The translations under genes were made by a program, and so were the position numbers. Of a stretch of 64,000 bases of DNA, positions 1 through 10,168 are shown one piece after another. Within the stretch, counting starts at the first letter, position 1, and each line of letters starts with the position of its first letter. Source of the stretch: Mycolicibacterium sp. P9-22 (GTDB lineage Bacteria > Actinomycetota > Actinomycetes > Mycobacteriales > Mycobacteriaceae); assembly GCF_008329585.1 (NCBI RefSeq), contig NZ_NPKP01000002.1:1-64000 (forward strand), in the 5' to 3' direction. The notes under the pieces were generated by a model, which had not been told where the DNA came from, searched no databases, and saw only the letters and a program-made list of their open reading frames with translations.

Positions 1-58
1 GCTCACATCGATTGGGGCGACACCTTGACAAAGCCGTGAGCCCCGTCACACACTTCTC

Positions 59-76
59 GATGTTAGCGCTCACATC
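59..76. promoter_or_regulatory. LacI-type operator upstream of the sugar operon
   Basis: GATGTTAGCGCTCACATC is an 18-bp palindrome with two mismatched positions, centred on AGCGCT, the usual core of LacI-family operators. The right half, GCTCACATC, also occurs at 1-9, so the window probably begins inside a second copy about 67 bp upstream. A TTGACA hexamer lies between them at 25-30. The repressor gene is not in the window. Operator function is inferred. Confidence 0.55.
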
Positions 77-134
77 ACCGCGTCCCGGTCTGTCCGGCAC
101 GCGCGTTCTGGGCAGAAACCACTCGGAGGATTTC

Positions 135-1235
135 ATGCGTAAGAGCCTTGCTCGTGCCGTCGGCGCGCTTGCCGTGCTGGCGGCACTGACCAGCGCCGGT
201 TGCGGTCGCCCGGACGCGCCGGAGGCCGGCGGGGGCGGCAGTGAACGCACCGGCACCGTGGGCATCGCGATGCCCACCAAGTCGTCGGAACGCTGGGTGG
301 CCGACGGCGACAACATCGCCGCACAGTTCCAAAAACTCGGCTATCAAACCGACCTGCAATACGGCGACGACGTCGTGCAGAACCAGGTGTCCCAGATCGA
401 GAACATGATCACCAAGGGCGTCAAGGCTCTGGTCATCGCGCCCATCGACAGCTCATCGCTGACCGACATCCTGCAACGTGCCGCCGACGCGGACATCCCG
501 GTGGTCAGCTACGACCGGCTGATCCGCGGCACCGAAAACGTGGACTACTACGCGACATTCGACAACTTCAAGGTCGGCGTGCTGCAGGCCACCTATATCG
601 TGGACAAGCTCGGTGTCGCAGCCGGCAAGGGCCCCTTCAACATCGAGCTGTTCGCCGGTTCACCCGACGACAACAACGCGACGTTCTTCTTCGACGGCGC
701 CATGAGCGTGCTGCAGCCGCACATCGACAGCGGCAAGCTCGTCGTCAAGAGCGGTCAGACCTCGTTCGATCAGGTGGCCACGCTGCGCTGGGACGGCGGG
801 CTGGCACAGTCCCGGATGGACAACCTGCTGAGCAGGGCCTACACCAGTGGGCGGGTCGACGCCGTGCTCTCCCCCTACGACGGGATGTCACTGGGGATCA
901 TCTCGGCGCTCAAGAGTGCGGGCTACGGAACACCGGCCAACCCGCTGCCCGTCGTCACCGGACAGGATGCCGAGCTGGCCTCGGTGAAGTCGATCATCGC
1001 CGGCGAGCAGACGCAGACGGTGTTCAAGGACACCCGCGAGCTGGCCAATGCCGCTGTGCAGATGGTGGATTCGCTGCTGTCCGGCGGTACACCAGAGGTC
1101 AACGACACCACCACCTATGACAACGGCATCAAGGTCGTCCCGGCGTTCCTGCTCGACCCGGTCAGCGTGGACAAGACCAACTATGAGAAGGTGCTCGTCG
1201 ACTCCGGCTACTACACGCAGGCACAACTCGCGTGA
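135..1235 (+). CDS. chvE: sugar ABC transporter substrate-binding lipoprotein (ChvE type)
   Basis: This is the extracytoplasmic sugar receptor of an ABC importer (366 aa, periplasmic-binding-protein family 4, like ChvE/XylF). The ATG at 135 follows GGAGGA with 4 bp between and opens a basic, hydrophobic signal peptide ending in a lipobox-like SAGC, so the protein is probably lipid-anchored. The mature part starts [16 protein letters not shown] and contains [10 protein letters not shown], the ribose/xylose-binding fold pattern. It heads the operon with the ATPase and permease. The galTKM genes downstream suggest galactose or a related aldose as ligand; the ligand is inference. The symbol follows the family and does not imply a virulence role. 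Confidence 0.88.
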   Translation: MRKSLARAVGALAVLAALTSAGCGRPDAPEAGGGGSERTGTVGIAMPTKSSERWVADGDNIAAQFQKLGYQTDLQYGDDVVQNQVSQIENMITKGVKALVIAPIDSSSLTDILQRAADADIPVVSYDRLIRGTENVDYYATFDNFKVGVLQATYIVDKLGVAAGKGPFNIELFAGSPDDNNATFFFDGAMSVLQPHIDSGKLVVKSGQTSFDQVATLRWDGGLAQSRMDNLLSRAYTSGRVDAVLSPYDGMSLGIISALKSAGYGTPANPLPVVTGQDAELASVKSIIAGEQTQTVFKDTRELANAAVQMVDSLLSGGTPEVNDTTTYDNGIKVVPAFLLDPVSVDKTNYEKVLVDSGYYTQAQLA

Positions 1236-2776
1236 GCGGGGCGACGGCCGCGCCGTTGCTCGAGATGCGCGACATCACCAAGCGATTCGGCAACGTCACC
1301 GCACTGCGTGATGTCAACCTCACGGTGCGCCACGGCGAGATTCACGCCATCTGTGGTGAGAACGGCGCCGGGAAGTCGACGTTGATGAAGGTGCTCAGTG
1401 GGATCTACCCGCACGGTAGCTACCAGGGCGAGATCGTCTTCGACGGCCGGCCGGGCGAGTTCAAGGACATCCGCAGCAGCGAGCGCCGCGGTATCGGCAT
1501 CATCCACCAGGAACTCGCGCTGGTGCCCGTGCTGTCGATCGCCGAGAACATCTTTCTCGGCAATGAACACGCCTCCGGTGGGATCATCAGCTGGCACGAG
1601 ACCACCAGTCACGCCCAGCGGCTGCTCGAGCGCGTCGGCCTGAAGGAGAACCCGCAGACCCTGATCTCCGATATCGGCGTCGGTAAGCAGCAACTTGTCG
1701 AGATCGCCAAGGCGCTGTCGAAGAAGGTGAAACTGCTCATCCTCGACGAGCCGACTGCGGCGCTGAACGACGAGGACAGCAGGCACCTGCTCGACCTCAT
1801 CGTCGAGCTCGCCGGCCAGGGGCTGACCTGCATCATCATCTCGCACAAGCTCAATGAGGTGATGCGGGTCGCCGACACCATCACGATCCTGCGCGACGGT
1901 CAGACCATCGAGACCCGCCCCGTCGAATCGGGACTCACCGAGGAACACATCATCCGCGGCATGGTCGGTCGCGATATGGTCGACCGCTTCCCGCCACGCA
2001 CTCCCCATCCGGTCGGCGACGTCACCTTCGCGATCGAGGACTGGACCGTCTTCCACCCGCTCGATCAGGAGCGCAAGGTCGTCGACGGGGTCTCGATCAG
2101 CGTGCGCCGCGGCGAGGTGGTGGGTTTGGCAGGCCTGATGGGCGCCGGGCGCACCGAGCTGGCGATGAGCGTCTTCGGCCGCAGTTACGGAAAAAAGGGC
2201 GGCGGCACGGTATTCAAGGACGGTAAGGAGATCCGCACCCGCACCGTCTCCGAGGCGATCGCGCACGGCATCGCCTACGCCACCGAGGATCGCAAGCATT
2301 ACGGGCTCAACCTGATGGATGACATCGCTCGCAGCGTGACCCTGGCATCGCTGCCGAAGGTCAGCAGGGCAACCGTCATCAACGAACACGAAGAAACCGT
2401 CGTCGCCGAGCGCTTCCGCAAGGACATGCACATCAAGGCCCCGTCGGTGCGGGCTACCACCGGCAATCTGTCGGGAGGCAATCAGCAGAAGGTGGTGCTG
2501 AGCAAGTGGATCTTCGCCGACCCCGACGTGCTGATCCTCGACGAGCCCACCCGCGGCATCGATGTCGGAGCCAAGTACGAGATTTACACGATCATCAATT
2601 CGCTGGCATCCCAGGGAAAGTCGGTGATCGTGATCTCCTCCGAGCTGCCCGAGCTGATCGGCCTGTGCGACCGGATCTACACCCTCAACGAGGGCAGACT
2701 CACCGGCGAGGTGGCCCGCGAGGACGCCGCGCAGGAAACACTGATGCACTACATGATGAAGGGATCGACCTCATGA
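1232..2776 (+). CDS. gguA: sugar ABC transporter ATP-binding protein, two ATPase domains
   Basis: Energises sugar import (514 aa, GguA/MmsA/XylG type). It has two fused ATPase halves. The first carries Walker [10 protein letters not shown] near residue 45 and Walker [12 protein letters not shown] near 170. The second has a loosened Walker A (GLMGAGRTE), signature LSGGNQQK and [12 protein letters not shown], the usual pattern where the C-terminal half keeps the signature. The GTG start overlaps the stop of the binding-protein gene by 4 bp (GTGA), so translation is probably coupled. It acts at the inner face of the membrane with the next gene's product. Confidence 0.93.
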   Translation: MSGATAAPLLEMRDITKRFGNVTALRDVNLTVRHGEIHAICGENGAGKSTLMKVLSGIYPHGSYQGEIVFDGRPGEFKDIRSSERRGIGIIHQELALVPVLSIAENIFLGNEHASGGIISWHETTSHAQRLLERVGLKENPQTLISDIGVGKQQLVEIAKALSKKVKLLILDEPTAALNDEDSRHLLDLIVELAGQGLTCIIISHKLNEVMRVADTITILRDGQTIETRPVESGLTEEHIIRGMVGRDMVDRFPPRTPHPVGDVTFAIEDWTVFHPLDQERKVVDGVSISVRRGEVVGLAGLMGAGRTELAMSVFGRSYGKKGGGTVFKDGKEIRTRTVSEAIAHGIAYATEDRKHYGLNLMDDIARSVTLASLPKVSRATVINEHEETVVAERFRKDMHIKAPSVRATTGNLSGGNQQKVVLSKWIFADPDVLILDEPTRGIDVGAKYEIYTIINSLASQGKSVIVISSELPELIGLCDRIYTLNEGRLTGEVAREDAAQETLMHYMMKGSTS

Positions 2777-4002
2777 CCACCAGTTCCACGGTGGATGCGG
2801 CCTCGAGCGCACCCGCGCCGCCGCCGGAGTCCGGCGCCGCGCGACTGGCGACGGTGATACGCAAGAATTTCCGGCAGTACGGCATGGTCGTCGCGCTGGT
2901 GCTGATCGTCATCCTGTTCCAGCTCTGGACCAGTGGAATCCTGCTCAAACCGCTCAATGTCACCAATATCGTTCAACAGAACGGCTACATCCTGATCCTG
3001 GCGATCGGGATGGTCATCGTCATCATCTCCGGCCACATCGACCTGTCGGTCGGCTCGATCGCCGGATTCGTCGGAGCCATGTCGGCGGTGCTGATGATCC
3101 GGCAGGACATGCCCTGGCCGGTCGCGGTCGGGCTGTGCCTGCTGCTCGGCGCGCTGATCGGTGCGTGGCAGGGGTTTTGGATCGCCTACGTCGGGATTCC
3201 GTCATTCATCGTGACCCTGGCCGGCATGCTGGTGTTCCGCGGGGCGACCCAGTATCTGCTGGAGGGCCAATCGATCGCTCCGTTCCCGCGCAGCTTCAGC
3301 CAGGTCAGCAGCGGGTTCCTGCCCGAGGTCGGCGGCGCCAGCCTCTATCACTGGCCCACGATGATCCTCGGCGCGCTGGTGATGGTCGCCGCGGTATGGC
3401 AGCAGGTCCGCCAGCGAAACACGCAGACCCGTTACGGGTTCGACGTCCTGCCCTTCGGATGGTTCGCCTTCAAATGCGCCGCCATCGTCGCCGCCCTGGC
3501 CGCGTTCACGCTGCTGTTGGCGAGCTACCGCGGGGTGCCGGTGGTCGGCATCATCCTGGCGGTGGCGTTCGTCATCTACGCATTCGTCATGCGCAGCACC
3601 GTGTTCGGCCGGCAGGTGTACGCGGTGGGCGGAAACGTGGCCGCTGCCCGGCTCTCCGGGGTCAAGACCAAGCGCGTCACCTTCCTGGTCTTCGTCAACA
3701 TGGGTCTGCTGTCGGCCCTGGCCGGTCTGCTCTTCGCGGCGCGGCTCAACTCGGCGACCCCGCAGGCCGGCATCGGCATGGAGTTGGAGGCGATCGCGGC
3801 GGCATTCATCGGCGGCGCCTCGGCCAACGGCGGTGTGGGCACCGTGTTCGGCGCCATCATCGGCGGGTTCGTGCTCGGCGTGCTGAACAACGGGATGTCG
3901 TTGATTGGCATCGGTAGCGATGTCCAGCAGGTGATCAAGGGCCTGGTGCTGCTGGCCGCGGTGGGATTCGACGTCTACAACAAGAAGAAGGGCGGATCGT
4001 AG
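2773..4002 (+). CDS. gguB: sugar ABC transporter permease
   Basis: Membrane channel of the sugar importer (409 aa, BPD_transp_2 family, GguB/XylH type). A roughly 40-residue cytoplasmic N-terminus precedes about ten hydrophobic segments. The motif [13 protein letters not shown] near residue 90 and the C-terminal [20 protein letters not shown] are typical of ribose/xylose permeases. The ATG overlaps the ATPase stop codon (ATGA). Long overlapping reading frames on both strands across this gene are GC-driven shadows. Confidence 0.93.
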   Translation: MTTSSTVDAASSAPAPPPESGAARLATVIRKNFRQYGMVVALVLIVILFQLWTSGILLKPLNVTNIVQQNGYILILAIGMVIVIISGHIDLSVGSIAGFVGAMSAVLMIRQDMPWPVAVGLCLLLGALIGAWQGFWIAYVGIPSFIVTLAGMLVFRGATQYLLEGQSIAPFPRSFSQVSSGFLPEVGGASLYHWPTMILGALVMVAAVWQQVRQRNTQTRYGFDVLPFGWFAFKCAAIVAALAAFTLLLASYRGVPVVGIILAVAFVIYAFVMRSTVFGRQVYAVGGNVAAARLSGVKTKRVTFLVFVNMGLLSALAGLLFAARLNSATPQAGIGMELEAIAAAFIGGASANGGVGTVFGAIIGGFVLGVLNNGMSLIGIGSDVQQVIKGLVLLAAVGFDVYNKKKGGS

Positions 4003-4006
4003 CGCC

Positions 4007-4234
4007 ATGGACCGGTTCGACCGCGAGATCCTCGACTACGTTCGCAGTTGGTCACCCTACGGCGGCCCGCCCGCGGACGAGGTTCTCGCGGAGTTCGGCC
4101 TGACCCCGGGCCAGCTCACCGAGCGGGTGAACCACATCATCGCGGTCGAGAATGCCAGCCATGTCGAGGAACTCGCGCAACCCTGGCAACGGGTGAAGGC
4201 CTCACGCGAGCGCGCCCGGATGATCGGAACATGA
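4007..4234 (+). CDS. small DUF3263-like protein
   Basis: A 75-aa soluble protein of unknown function. The pattern ILDYVRSW...FGLTPGQLTERVNHII resembles actinobacterial DUF3263 proteins, which have a small helix-turn-helix-like core. The ATG is 4 bp after the permease stop, and the last codon overlaps the galT start (ATGA), so it belongs to the operon. Its position between transporter and Leloir enzymes would suit a small DNA-binding or regulatory role, but nothing in the sequence proves that. Confidence 0.8.
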   Translation: MDRFDREILDYVRSWSPYGGPPADEVLAEFGLTPGQLTERVNHIIAVENASHVEELAQPWQRVKASRERARMIGT

Positions 4235-5313
4235 GGATCGAGCCGCTGCGATGGCCGTTGGCCGACGGACGTGACTTACTGTTCTTCTCGTTGCCCGGCC
4301 ACGCGGCAGAGCCACTACCCGACCGTCGCGCGTTGCCGGCGCGAGCGGGCACGCACACAGAGCTACGCCTGGACCGCCAGACCGGCGAATGGGTGGTGAT
4401 CGCCGCTTTACGCCAGCACCGCACCTACAAGCCCGCGCCCGACCAGTGCCCGCTGTGCCCGGGACCGTCGGGGATATCCAGCGAGGTGCCGGCACCCGAC
4501 TACGACGTGGTGGTGTTCGAGAACAGATTCCCCAGTTTGGCCGGCGACAGTACCCCGGGGCTTCCCGACACCGTCGACGCGTTCATGTCGGCGCCGGGCA
4601 CCGGTCACTGTGAGGTCATCGCGTTCTCCAGCGACCACACCGGTAGTTTCGCCGATCTCGATGCCGCACAGGCTCTCCTGGTGGTACAGGCATGGCGGCA
4701 CCGCACCGCGGAGTTGATGGCACGACCGGGCATCGCAGAGGTCTTCTGCTTCGAGAACCGCGGCGAGGAGATCGGCGTGACGCTGACCCATCCGCACGGT
4801 CAGATCTACGCCTACCCGTACGTGACACCACGCAGCGCCACCATGCTGCGACAAGCCCGGCTGCACCGGGAACGACACGGCACCAACCTGTTCGAGCGCA
4901 TCCTCGCCGACGAGCTCGAGGAGGGCGCGCGGATCGTGGCACAGAACGGGTCCTTCACCGCCTTCGTCCCCTTCGCCTCGCGGTGGCCGCTGGAGGTCCA
5001 CATCTACCCGAACAGGTTCGTACGCAACCTGGCCGGTCTCGACGATGCGGAGCTCGAGAGTTTCGCGCGGATCTACCTCGATGTGCTCGGGCGGTTCGAC
5101 CGGCTGTATGACGCGCCGCTGCCGTACATGTCGGCGCTGCACCAGTACAACGATGACGACGGGCAACGGGAGGGGTACTTCCACGTCGAGTTGCTCTCGA
5201 TACGGCGGACCGCCACCAAGATCAAATATCTGGCCAGCTCGGAATCGGCGATGGGCGCGTTCATCAACGACACCACACCCGAGATCGTCGCGGGCAGGCT
5301 CCGGGAACTATGA
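4231..5313 (+). CDS. galT: galactose-1-phosphate uridylyltransferase
   Basis: Leloir pathway enzyme exchanging UMP between UDP-glucose and galactose-1-phosphate (360 aa). The nucleophile motif HPHGQ is at about residues 187-191, a zinc-type CPLC pair is near 73-76, and [15 protein letters not shown] precedes the active site. The start at 4231 is chosen because it overlaps the upstream stop by 4 bp and gives family length. A longer in-frame reading exists upstream but would run through the previous gene. galK follows with the same ATGA overlap. No galE is present in the window. Confidence 0.95.
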   Translation: MRIEPLRWPLADGRDLLFFSLPGHAAEPLPDRRALPARAGTHTELRLDRQTGEWVVIAALRQHRTYKPAPDQCPLCPGPSGISSEVPAPDYDVVVFENRFPSLAGDSTPGLPDTVDAFMSAPGTGHCEVIAFSSDHTGSFADLDAAQALLVVQAWRHRTAELMARPGIAEVFCFENRGEEIGVTLTHPHGQIYAYPYVTPRSATMLRQARLHRERHGTNLFERILADELEEGARIVAQNGSFTAFVPFASRWPLEVHIYPNRFVRNLAGLDDAELESFARIYLDVLGRFDRLYDAPLPYMSALHQYNDDDGQREGYFHVELLSIRRTATKIKYLASSESAMGAFINDTTPEIVAGRLREL

Positions 5314-6401
5314 CGAAGGCCGTCGAGTACAGCGCACCGGGCCGGATCAACCTCATCGGCGAACACACCGACTACAACTACGGATTCGCGTTGCCCATCG
5401 CGCTGCCCGAACGCACCACGGTGTCTTTTCAGCCCGACGGCACCGACACACTCGTGGTGTGCAGCGACCGGGAGGCGAGTCCGGTCCGTTTCGCGCTCAA
5501 CACGGTGCCCGGTGACGTCGACGGCTGGGCCGCATACGTGGCCGGGGTCGTGTGGGCGTTGCGCGGCGCGGGTCACCCGGTCCCGGGCGGCGCGATGGCG
5601 GTCACCGGCGGCGTCACGACCGGTTCCGGGCTGGCGTCATCGGCGGCACTGGAGTGCGCGGCGCTCGGCGCGATCCTGGCGGCCACCGGCCGCGCGATCG
5701 ACCGCGTGGAGCAGGCCCGCATCGCCCAGCGCGCGGAGAACGACTACGTGGGCGCGCCGACCGGTCTGCTGGATCAGCTGGCGATCCTGTTCGCCGAACG
5801 GCGACGCGCCCAGTTGATCGATTTCCGTGATCTGAGCGTCCGCTCGGTGCCGTTCGAACCCGAAGCCCACGGTGTCACGCTGCTGCTCATCAATTCCCAT
5901 GCGGCACACCAGCATGCCGGCGGTGAATATGCCGACCGCCGCACAGCCTGCGAGCGTGCCGCGGCCGCGTTCGGCGTTCTGACCTTGCGCGATCTGCAGA
6001 ATCGGGGACCCCAGGTCCTGACGGCGCTGCCGGAGTCCGAAGATTGCCGGCGTGCCCGACACATCCTCACCGAGAACCAGCGCGTACTTGATACCGTCGA
6101 AGCGCTGCATCGATCCGACTTCGTCGCGGTCGGCCGGCTGCTGACCGCGTCGCAGGAGTCCATGCGAGACGACTTCGAGATCACCACCGATCACATCGAT
6201 CTGATCGCCGAGACCGCCGTGCAGGCAGGCGCATTGGGGGCGCGGATGACCGGTGGCGGTTTCGGTGGCTGCGTGATCGCACTGGTCGACACCGAGAGAT
6301 CCGGGGCCGTCGGCGATGCCGTGCGCGCCTCGATGCGCCGCCACGGTCACCGCGAGCCCACGATCGTGGCCACCCATGCCGGCCAGGGCGCGGGCGGATA
6401 G
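5310..6401 (+). CDS. galK: galactokinase
   Basis: GHMP kinase that phosphorylates galactose at C1 (363 aa). The galactokinase signature [15 protein letters not shown] is at residues 11-25, the ATP-binding loop [13 protein letters not shown] near 103-115, and the C-terminal GHMP motif MTGGGFGGC near 310. [14 protein letters not shown] includes the catalytic Asp region. It overlaps galT by 4 bp, so galT and galK are probably translationally coupled. Confidence 0.95.
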   Translation: MTKAVEYSAPGRINLIGEHTDYNYGFALPIALPERTTVSFQPDGTDTLVVCSDREASPVRFALNTVPGDVDGWAAYVAGVVWALRGAGHPVPGGAMAVTGGVTTGSGLASSAALECAALGAILAATGRAIDRVEQARIAQRAENDYVGAPTGLLDQLAILFAERRRAQLIDFRDLSVRSVPFEPEAHGVTLLLINSHAAHQHAGGEYADRRTACERAAAAFGVLTLRDLQNRGPQVLTALPESEDCRRARHILTENQRVLDTVEALHRSDFVAVGRLLTASQESMRDDFEITTDHIDLIAETAVQAGALGARMTGGGFGGCVIALVDTERSGAVGDAVRASMRRHGHREPTIVATHAGQGAGG

Positions 6402-6405
6402 CCAC

Positions 6406-7356
6406 ATGGCAAGCGGACAACACGAGCTCACCCTCACCACCAGCGGCGGCACGGTGCGGGCGGTGATCGCCCAGGCGGGCGCGGCCATTCGGCGACTGAG
6501 CGTCGACGGCGTCGAGATCACGGTCGGCCTCGACGACGACGCGCCCCCGCCGTTCTTCTGCGGTGCCGTATTGGTTCCGTGGCCCAATCGGGTGCGTGAC
6601 GGCCGGTGGGTACAGGACGGGCGCACCCATCAGCTCGACATCAACGACGGGCGCTATCGCAGTGCGCTGCACGGGCTGGTGTGCGAGACCACTCATCAGG
6701 TGGTGTCGCGATCGGGCTCGTCGATCACCCTCGCGGCGCCGGTGGTCCCGCAACCCGGCTATCCGTTCCATCTGCACACCGAGGTCTGCTACCGGCTGGT
6801 GGCCGGCGGCCTGACCGCGACGCACACGGTGCGCAACCTCGGCCCGGACCCTGCGCCGGTGGCGATCGGCGCGCATCCCTTCCTGGCGATCGGCGACGTC
6901 CCCACCGAGACACTGACACTCACCGTGAACGGGTCACACCACATCGACGTCGACGACCGGCTCATACCGACCGGGTGCACCGCGGTACCGGGTACCGAAT
7001 GGGACCTGCGCAGCGGACGCGTCATCGCCGACCTCGAGCTCGACGACGCGTGGTCGGTGCCGGCAGCGTCCGACGGCGGCAGCGTGCACACCCTGCGCTC
7101 CCCCGACGGCCGCACCGTGTCGCTGTGGGCCGATGAGAGCTTCGGGTTCGTGCACGTCTTCATCACCCACCAGTTCCCGCGCGCTGAGCGGTTCGTGACG
7201 GCGGTGGCACTCGAACCGATGACCGCACCGGCCGATGCGTTCAACAACGGGGTCGGTCTGCGCCGGCTGGCACCCGAGGAGACCCTGTCCGCGTCGTGGG
7301 GCATCGGCTATGACGACGGGACCCGTGCGGGTACAGTCGTCGGCGATAGCGTCTAG
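6406..7356 (+). CDS. galM: aldose 1-epimerase family protein (galactose mutarotase-like)
   Basis: Interconverts aldose anomers and feeds alpha-galactose to GalK (316 aa). Family motifs seen are VPWPNRVRDG, ALHGLVCET, IGAHPFLAIGD (catalytic His region) and VALEPMTAPADAFNNG near the C-terminus. The ATG at 6406 lies 4 bp after the galK stop. Closest in pattern to the GalM-like group of actinobacteria; exact sugar preference cannot be read from sequence. Last gene of the operon. Confidence 0.88.
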   Translation: MASGQHELTLTTSGGTVRAVIAQAGAAIRRLSVDGVEITVGLDDDAPPPFFCGAVLVPWPNRVRDGRWVQDGRTHQLDINDGRYRSALHGLVCETTHQVVSRSGSSITLAAPVVPQPGYPFHLHTEVCYRLVAGGLTATHTVRNLGPDPAPVAIGAHPFLAIGDVPTETLTLTVNGSHHIDVDDRLIPTGCTAVPGTEWDLRSGRVIADLELDDAWSVPAASDGGSVHTLRSPDGRTVSLWADESFGFVHVFITHQFPRAERFVTAVALEPMTAPADAFNNGVGLRRLAPEETLSASWGIGYDDGTRAGTVVGDSV

Positions 7357-7486
7357 GGTTCCGGCGTTCACGCGCGACTGGTCCGAGCGACGCCACCGGG
7401 AGTTCCGAACACTCGCGGTCATCTGAACGGGAAAAAGCCTGGAGGATCTTGCGGTGGCGCGCGCGTGCCACCGGGAAGGTCCTCGG

Positions 7487-8326
7487 ATGACGCCGATCAT
7501 TGCCCTCGCCGTACTGTTCTCAGCGCTGCTGCATGCCATCTGGAATTCCCTGGCGCACAGCGTCAACGATCGTCTGGTGGGATTCGCGCTCATCGGTGTG
7601 ATCGACATGGCCGGCGGCGGGGCACTGGCGGCGGTCGCAGGATTTCCGCCCGCCGGCGCGTGGCCGTTCATCATCGCGTCCGCGGCGCTGCACGTGGCCT
7701 ACAACCTGCTGCTGCTCGCAAGCTACCAACTCGGCGAGTTCAGCCAGATGTATCCGCTGGCGCGCGGCACGTCACCGTGGATCGTGGCGCTGGTGTCCGT
7801 GGTGGTCCTCGGCAACGACCTCCCGCCGGGCGAACTCGCGGGAGTGATGGCGATCTCCGCCGGGTTGGCCGCGCTGGTGTTCATCGGAGGACGGCCGCGC
7901 CGCCACGACATCCCGGCGCTGACCGCGGCGCTGCTCACCGGTGTGATGATCGCCGCGTACACCGTCGTCGACGGGCTCGGCGTGATGGAAGCACCGTTGG
8001 CCGCCTATACCGGGTGGATGTTCCTGCTGCAGGGCCCGCCGATCGCGGTGCTGGCGCTGATCCGTCGCGGTGGCAGGCTCGGGCCCGCACTGCGCGAATC
8101 GGCCGGGGCGGGGATCACCGGCGGCGTCATCTCGCTGGCCGCCTATTCGATCGTGCTGTGGGCGCAGACCAGCGGGGCGCTGGCGCCGATCGCCGCGCTG
8201 CGGGAGACGAGCATCGTCTTCGGGGCGCTGATCGGGACGGTGTTCCTGGGCGAAAGGCTCGGCAGTCGGCGCGCGATCGCGTCAGCGGTGGTGCTGATCG
8301 GAGTGGTGCTGATCAGCGTCGGCTGA
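7487..8326 (+). CDS. EamA/DMT-family membrane transporter
   Basis: An integral membrane exporter of the drug/metabolite family (279 aa, about ten hydrophobic helices in two repeated halves). The N-terminus PIIALAVLFSALLHAIWNSLAH is typical of EamA proteins. The ATG at 7487 follows GGGAAGG with good spacing. A GTG 33 bp upstream (7454), preceded by GGAGGA at 7441-7446, is a real alternative that adds 11 charged residues. Substrate unknown. Its 3' end overlaps the convergent TetR gene by 14 bp. Confidence 0.85.
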   Translation: MTPIIALAVLFSALLHAIWNSLAHSVNDRLVGFALIGVIDMAGGGALAAVAGFPPAGAWPFIIASAALHVAYNLLLLASYQLGEFSQMYPLARGTSPWIVALVSVVVLGNDLPPGELAGVMAISAGLAALVFIGGRPRRHDIPALTAALLTGVMIAAYTVVDGLGVMEAPLAAYTGWMFLLQGPPIAVLALIRRGGRLGPALRESAGAGITGGVISLAAYSIVLWAQTSGALAPIAALRETSIVFGALIGTVFLGERLGSRRAIASAVVLIGVVLISVG

Positions 8327-8897
8327 CCAGCGCTTCGATCGCGGCGGCCAGCGCCGCGTGCGCATCCTCGGCGGATATCTCCCCGGCGATGACCGCCCGC
8401 GCGACACCGTCGGCCGCCCCCAGGATCGCGTGGATGGCCGCGTCGGGAATCTCGCCGCTGCGGGCGAACGGCAACAGTGCTTTTCGGCATTTGCTGCCGA
8501 AGGTCTGATCCGCGTCCCGGCGCAGGCGTTCGAGTTCCGGTGAACCGGCAAGCGCGGCAATCAGTCCGGGAAGCTCCGTACCTTCACTCAGCGCACACCC
8601 GACGTAGGCATCGGCGATCGTTTGCGCCACCGTGTTCAGATTGCCCGGCGAAGTGGCCAGCGCCGCATCCAGGGCCGCATGCTGGCGCTCGTCGAAGGCG
8701 CGGTAGAGCTCGGCCAGCACCGCGGCCCGGGTGCCGAAGTGGTGGTAGACGAGCGGTTTGGCCACCCCGGCTCGTTCGGCGATCCGCGCGAGGGTCAACG
8801 CGTCACTGCCGTCGACACGGATCAGTTCCTGGGCGATGTCGAGCAACTGCGCGTGCCGGTCCGCCTTCGACATGCGCTTTCGCGTCGCCTCCGCCAC
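8313..8897 (-). CDS. TetR-family regulator
   Basis: A 194-aa repressor. The N-terminal helix-turn-helix reads ALTLARIAERAGVAKPLVYHHFGTRAAVLAELY; the rest is a helical ligand-binding domain without a recognised inducer signature. The GTG start is chosen because GGAGGG sits about 6 bp before it. It is divergent from the flavin reductase gene, and the 84-bp gap holds a perfect operator, so it probably represses itself and that gene. Confidence 0.9.
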   Translation of the reverse strand: MAEATRKRMSKADRHAQLLDIAQELIRVDGSDALTLARIAERAGVAKPLVYHHFGTRAAVLAELYRAFDERQHAALDAALATSPGNLNTVAQTIADAYVGCALSEGTELPGLIAALAGSPELERLRRDADQTFGSKCRKALLPFARSGEIPDAAIHAILGAADGVARAVIAGEISAEDAHAALAAAIEALVSRR

Positions 8898-8927
8898 GCT
8901 TGACCCTCCTCGGTCGAACTAAGTTAC

Positions 8928-8960
8928 TATCAGTAAGTTACCATCTGTAACTTACTGATA
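8928..8960. promoter_or_regulatory. perfect inverted-repeat operator between tetR and reductase
   Basis: TATCAGTAAGTTAC at 8928-8941 is repeated exactly in inverted form at 8947-8960, with a 5-bp spacer. An extra partial half (AAGTTACTATCAG) sits on the tetR side. A 14-bp perfect dyad in a short divergent intergenic gap is what a TetR dimer site looks like. Binding by the adjacent regulator is inferred. Confidence 0.8.
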
Positions 8961-8981
8961 CCTACGATACCGGGAGCAACA

Positions 8982-9593
8982 GTGCACACACTGATCCTGT
9001 TCGCACATCCGCAACCCGAGTCGCTGACGGGCTCGGCCGCACGCATGCTGGCAGCGCAACTCAGCGCGGCCACCGGCCACACCGCCGAGGTCGCCGATCT
9101 GACCACCGAGGGGTTCGATCCCCGCTTCACCGCTGCGGATCTGGCCGCGATGCGGGGCGACGGACCGTACCCCGACGATGTGCGCCGCGAACAGCAGCGG
9201 GTGGAACGCGCCGACGCCGTCGTGCTCGTCTACCCCGTCTACTGGTGGGGCATGCCGGGCCTGCTCAAGGGCTGGATCGACCGCGTGCTGAACTACGGCT
9301 GGGCCTATGGAGACGAAGCCGCGCCCGGAGACGCACTCACCCGGCGCGACATCCACCTGCTGGCCCTGGCCGGCACGGACCCCGGCACCTACGAACGCCA
9401 TGGCTACACCGAGTCGATGCGGATCGGTATCGAACACGGCGTCTTCGAGTACTGCGGCACCCGTGTCGCATCCTCGCACTTCCTCTACGACACCGAGGTC
9501 GGCGCCCCGATCCCGTTGGCGGACACCGTCGCCGCTGTGGTGACCGACGTAGTGGCGGCGCACGAGGCACGCCTGGGAGTCCGCACGTCCTGA
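8982..9593 (+). CDS. NAD(P)H quinone oxidoreductase, flavodoxin fold
   Basis: A cytosolic flavoprotein of the NQO1/KefF/MdaB group (203 aa) that makes two-electron reductions of quinones or similar electrophiles. It opens HTLILFAHPQPES (FMN/FAD phosphate-loop type) and carries YPVYWWGMPGLLKGWIDRV near residue 86, a hallmark of the family. The GTG start is 21 bp after the operator palindrome. Paired with the divergent TetR gene it looks like an electrophile-responsive detoxification unit; the inducer is unknown. Confidence 0.9.
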   Translation: MHTLILFAHPQPESLTGSAARMLAAQLSAATGHTAEVADLTTEGFDPRFTAADLAAMRGDGPYPDDVRREQQRVERADAVVLVYPVYWWGMPGLLKGWIDRVLNYGWAYGDEAAPGDALTRRDIHLLALAGTDPGTYERHGYTESMRIGIEHGVFEYCGTRVASSHFLYDTEVGAPIPLADTVAAVVTDVVAAHEARLGVRTS

Positions 9594-9619
9594 AGCCTTT
9601 CCCCATAGGGGTTTGGCGA

Positions 9620-10006
9620 TCAGGGATGTGTCAGCCCGGGAAGGCAGTTGATGAACAGGATGCACGGCGGCGGCGGAGGTGCCGGCGGTCCCGGAGGGTT
9701 ACCCGAGATCATGATCGGTTTCGTCGACGGCGCGTTCGGGTCGAAATGGAAGGTGTGACAAGTATTCAGATCCCAGCCGGGAACTGCGTCCATACCCGAC
9801 GCCGGGCACCAGATCTGACCGCAATCACCGAACGCGTTGCAGACCGGTGGGCCTTCGGGTGGCGCGCACGGCGGGGCTTTGGCTTCCGCCGGCGAGCAGA
9901 GCGGGGCGGCGTGAGCCGTCCCCGCGGCCATTCCCACCGCGGTGGCGCCCAGCCCGCCGGTTATCAGCGCAGCGGCTGCAGCGGCGGCGACAAGAAACCT
10001 CGTCAT
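9620..10006 (-). CDS. exported proline-rich, Cys-rich small protein
   Basis: A 128-aa protein with an Ala-rich signal peptide (about residues 1-34, cleavage near AHAAP). The mature part has six cysteines, NAFGDCGQIWCPASG, and a C-terminal proline run PPGPPAPPPPPC. The start has GGAGGA 5-9 bp before the ATG. Similar small secreted proteins of unknown function are common in mycobacteria; I cannot name a function. A hairpin with GGCGCC arms (10024-10042) lies in its leader. Confidence 0.75.
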   Translation of the reverse strand: MTRFLVAAAAAAALITGGLGATAVGMAAGTAHAAPLCSPAEAKAPPCAPPEGPPVCNAFGDCGQIWCPASGMDAVPGWDLNTCHTFHFDPNAPSTKPIMISGNPPGPPAPPPPPCILFINCLPGLTHP

Positions 10007-10168
10007 GGTGTCCTCCTCGAAACGGCGCCTTCTGGTGGCGCCTGCTGTGATCGAGTGTGGACCGGTATATCGCTACCGATCCCAAGTTTGCCGAATCCGT
10101 GCTCGTGAGCACTTCAGTGCCCTCGCTTCCCGACGTTTGCTTCGGCCTTCTGCGGGCATACGACGCCG

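Noticed and set aside
1211..2749. 512-codon open frame antisense to the sugar ATPase gene
   Set aside because: GC-driven shadow: the opposite strand carries a clear two-domain ABC ATPase with all motifs, and the antisense product is His/Asp-rich without any family pattern.
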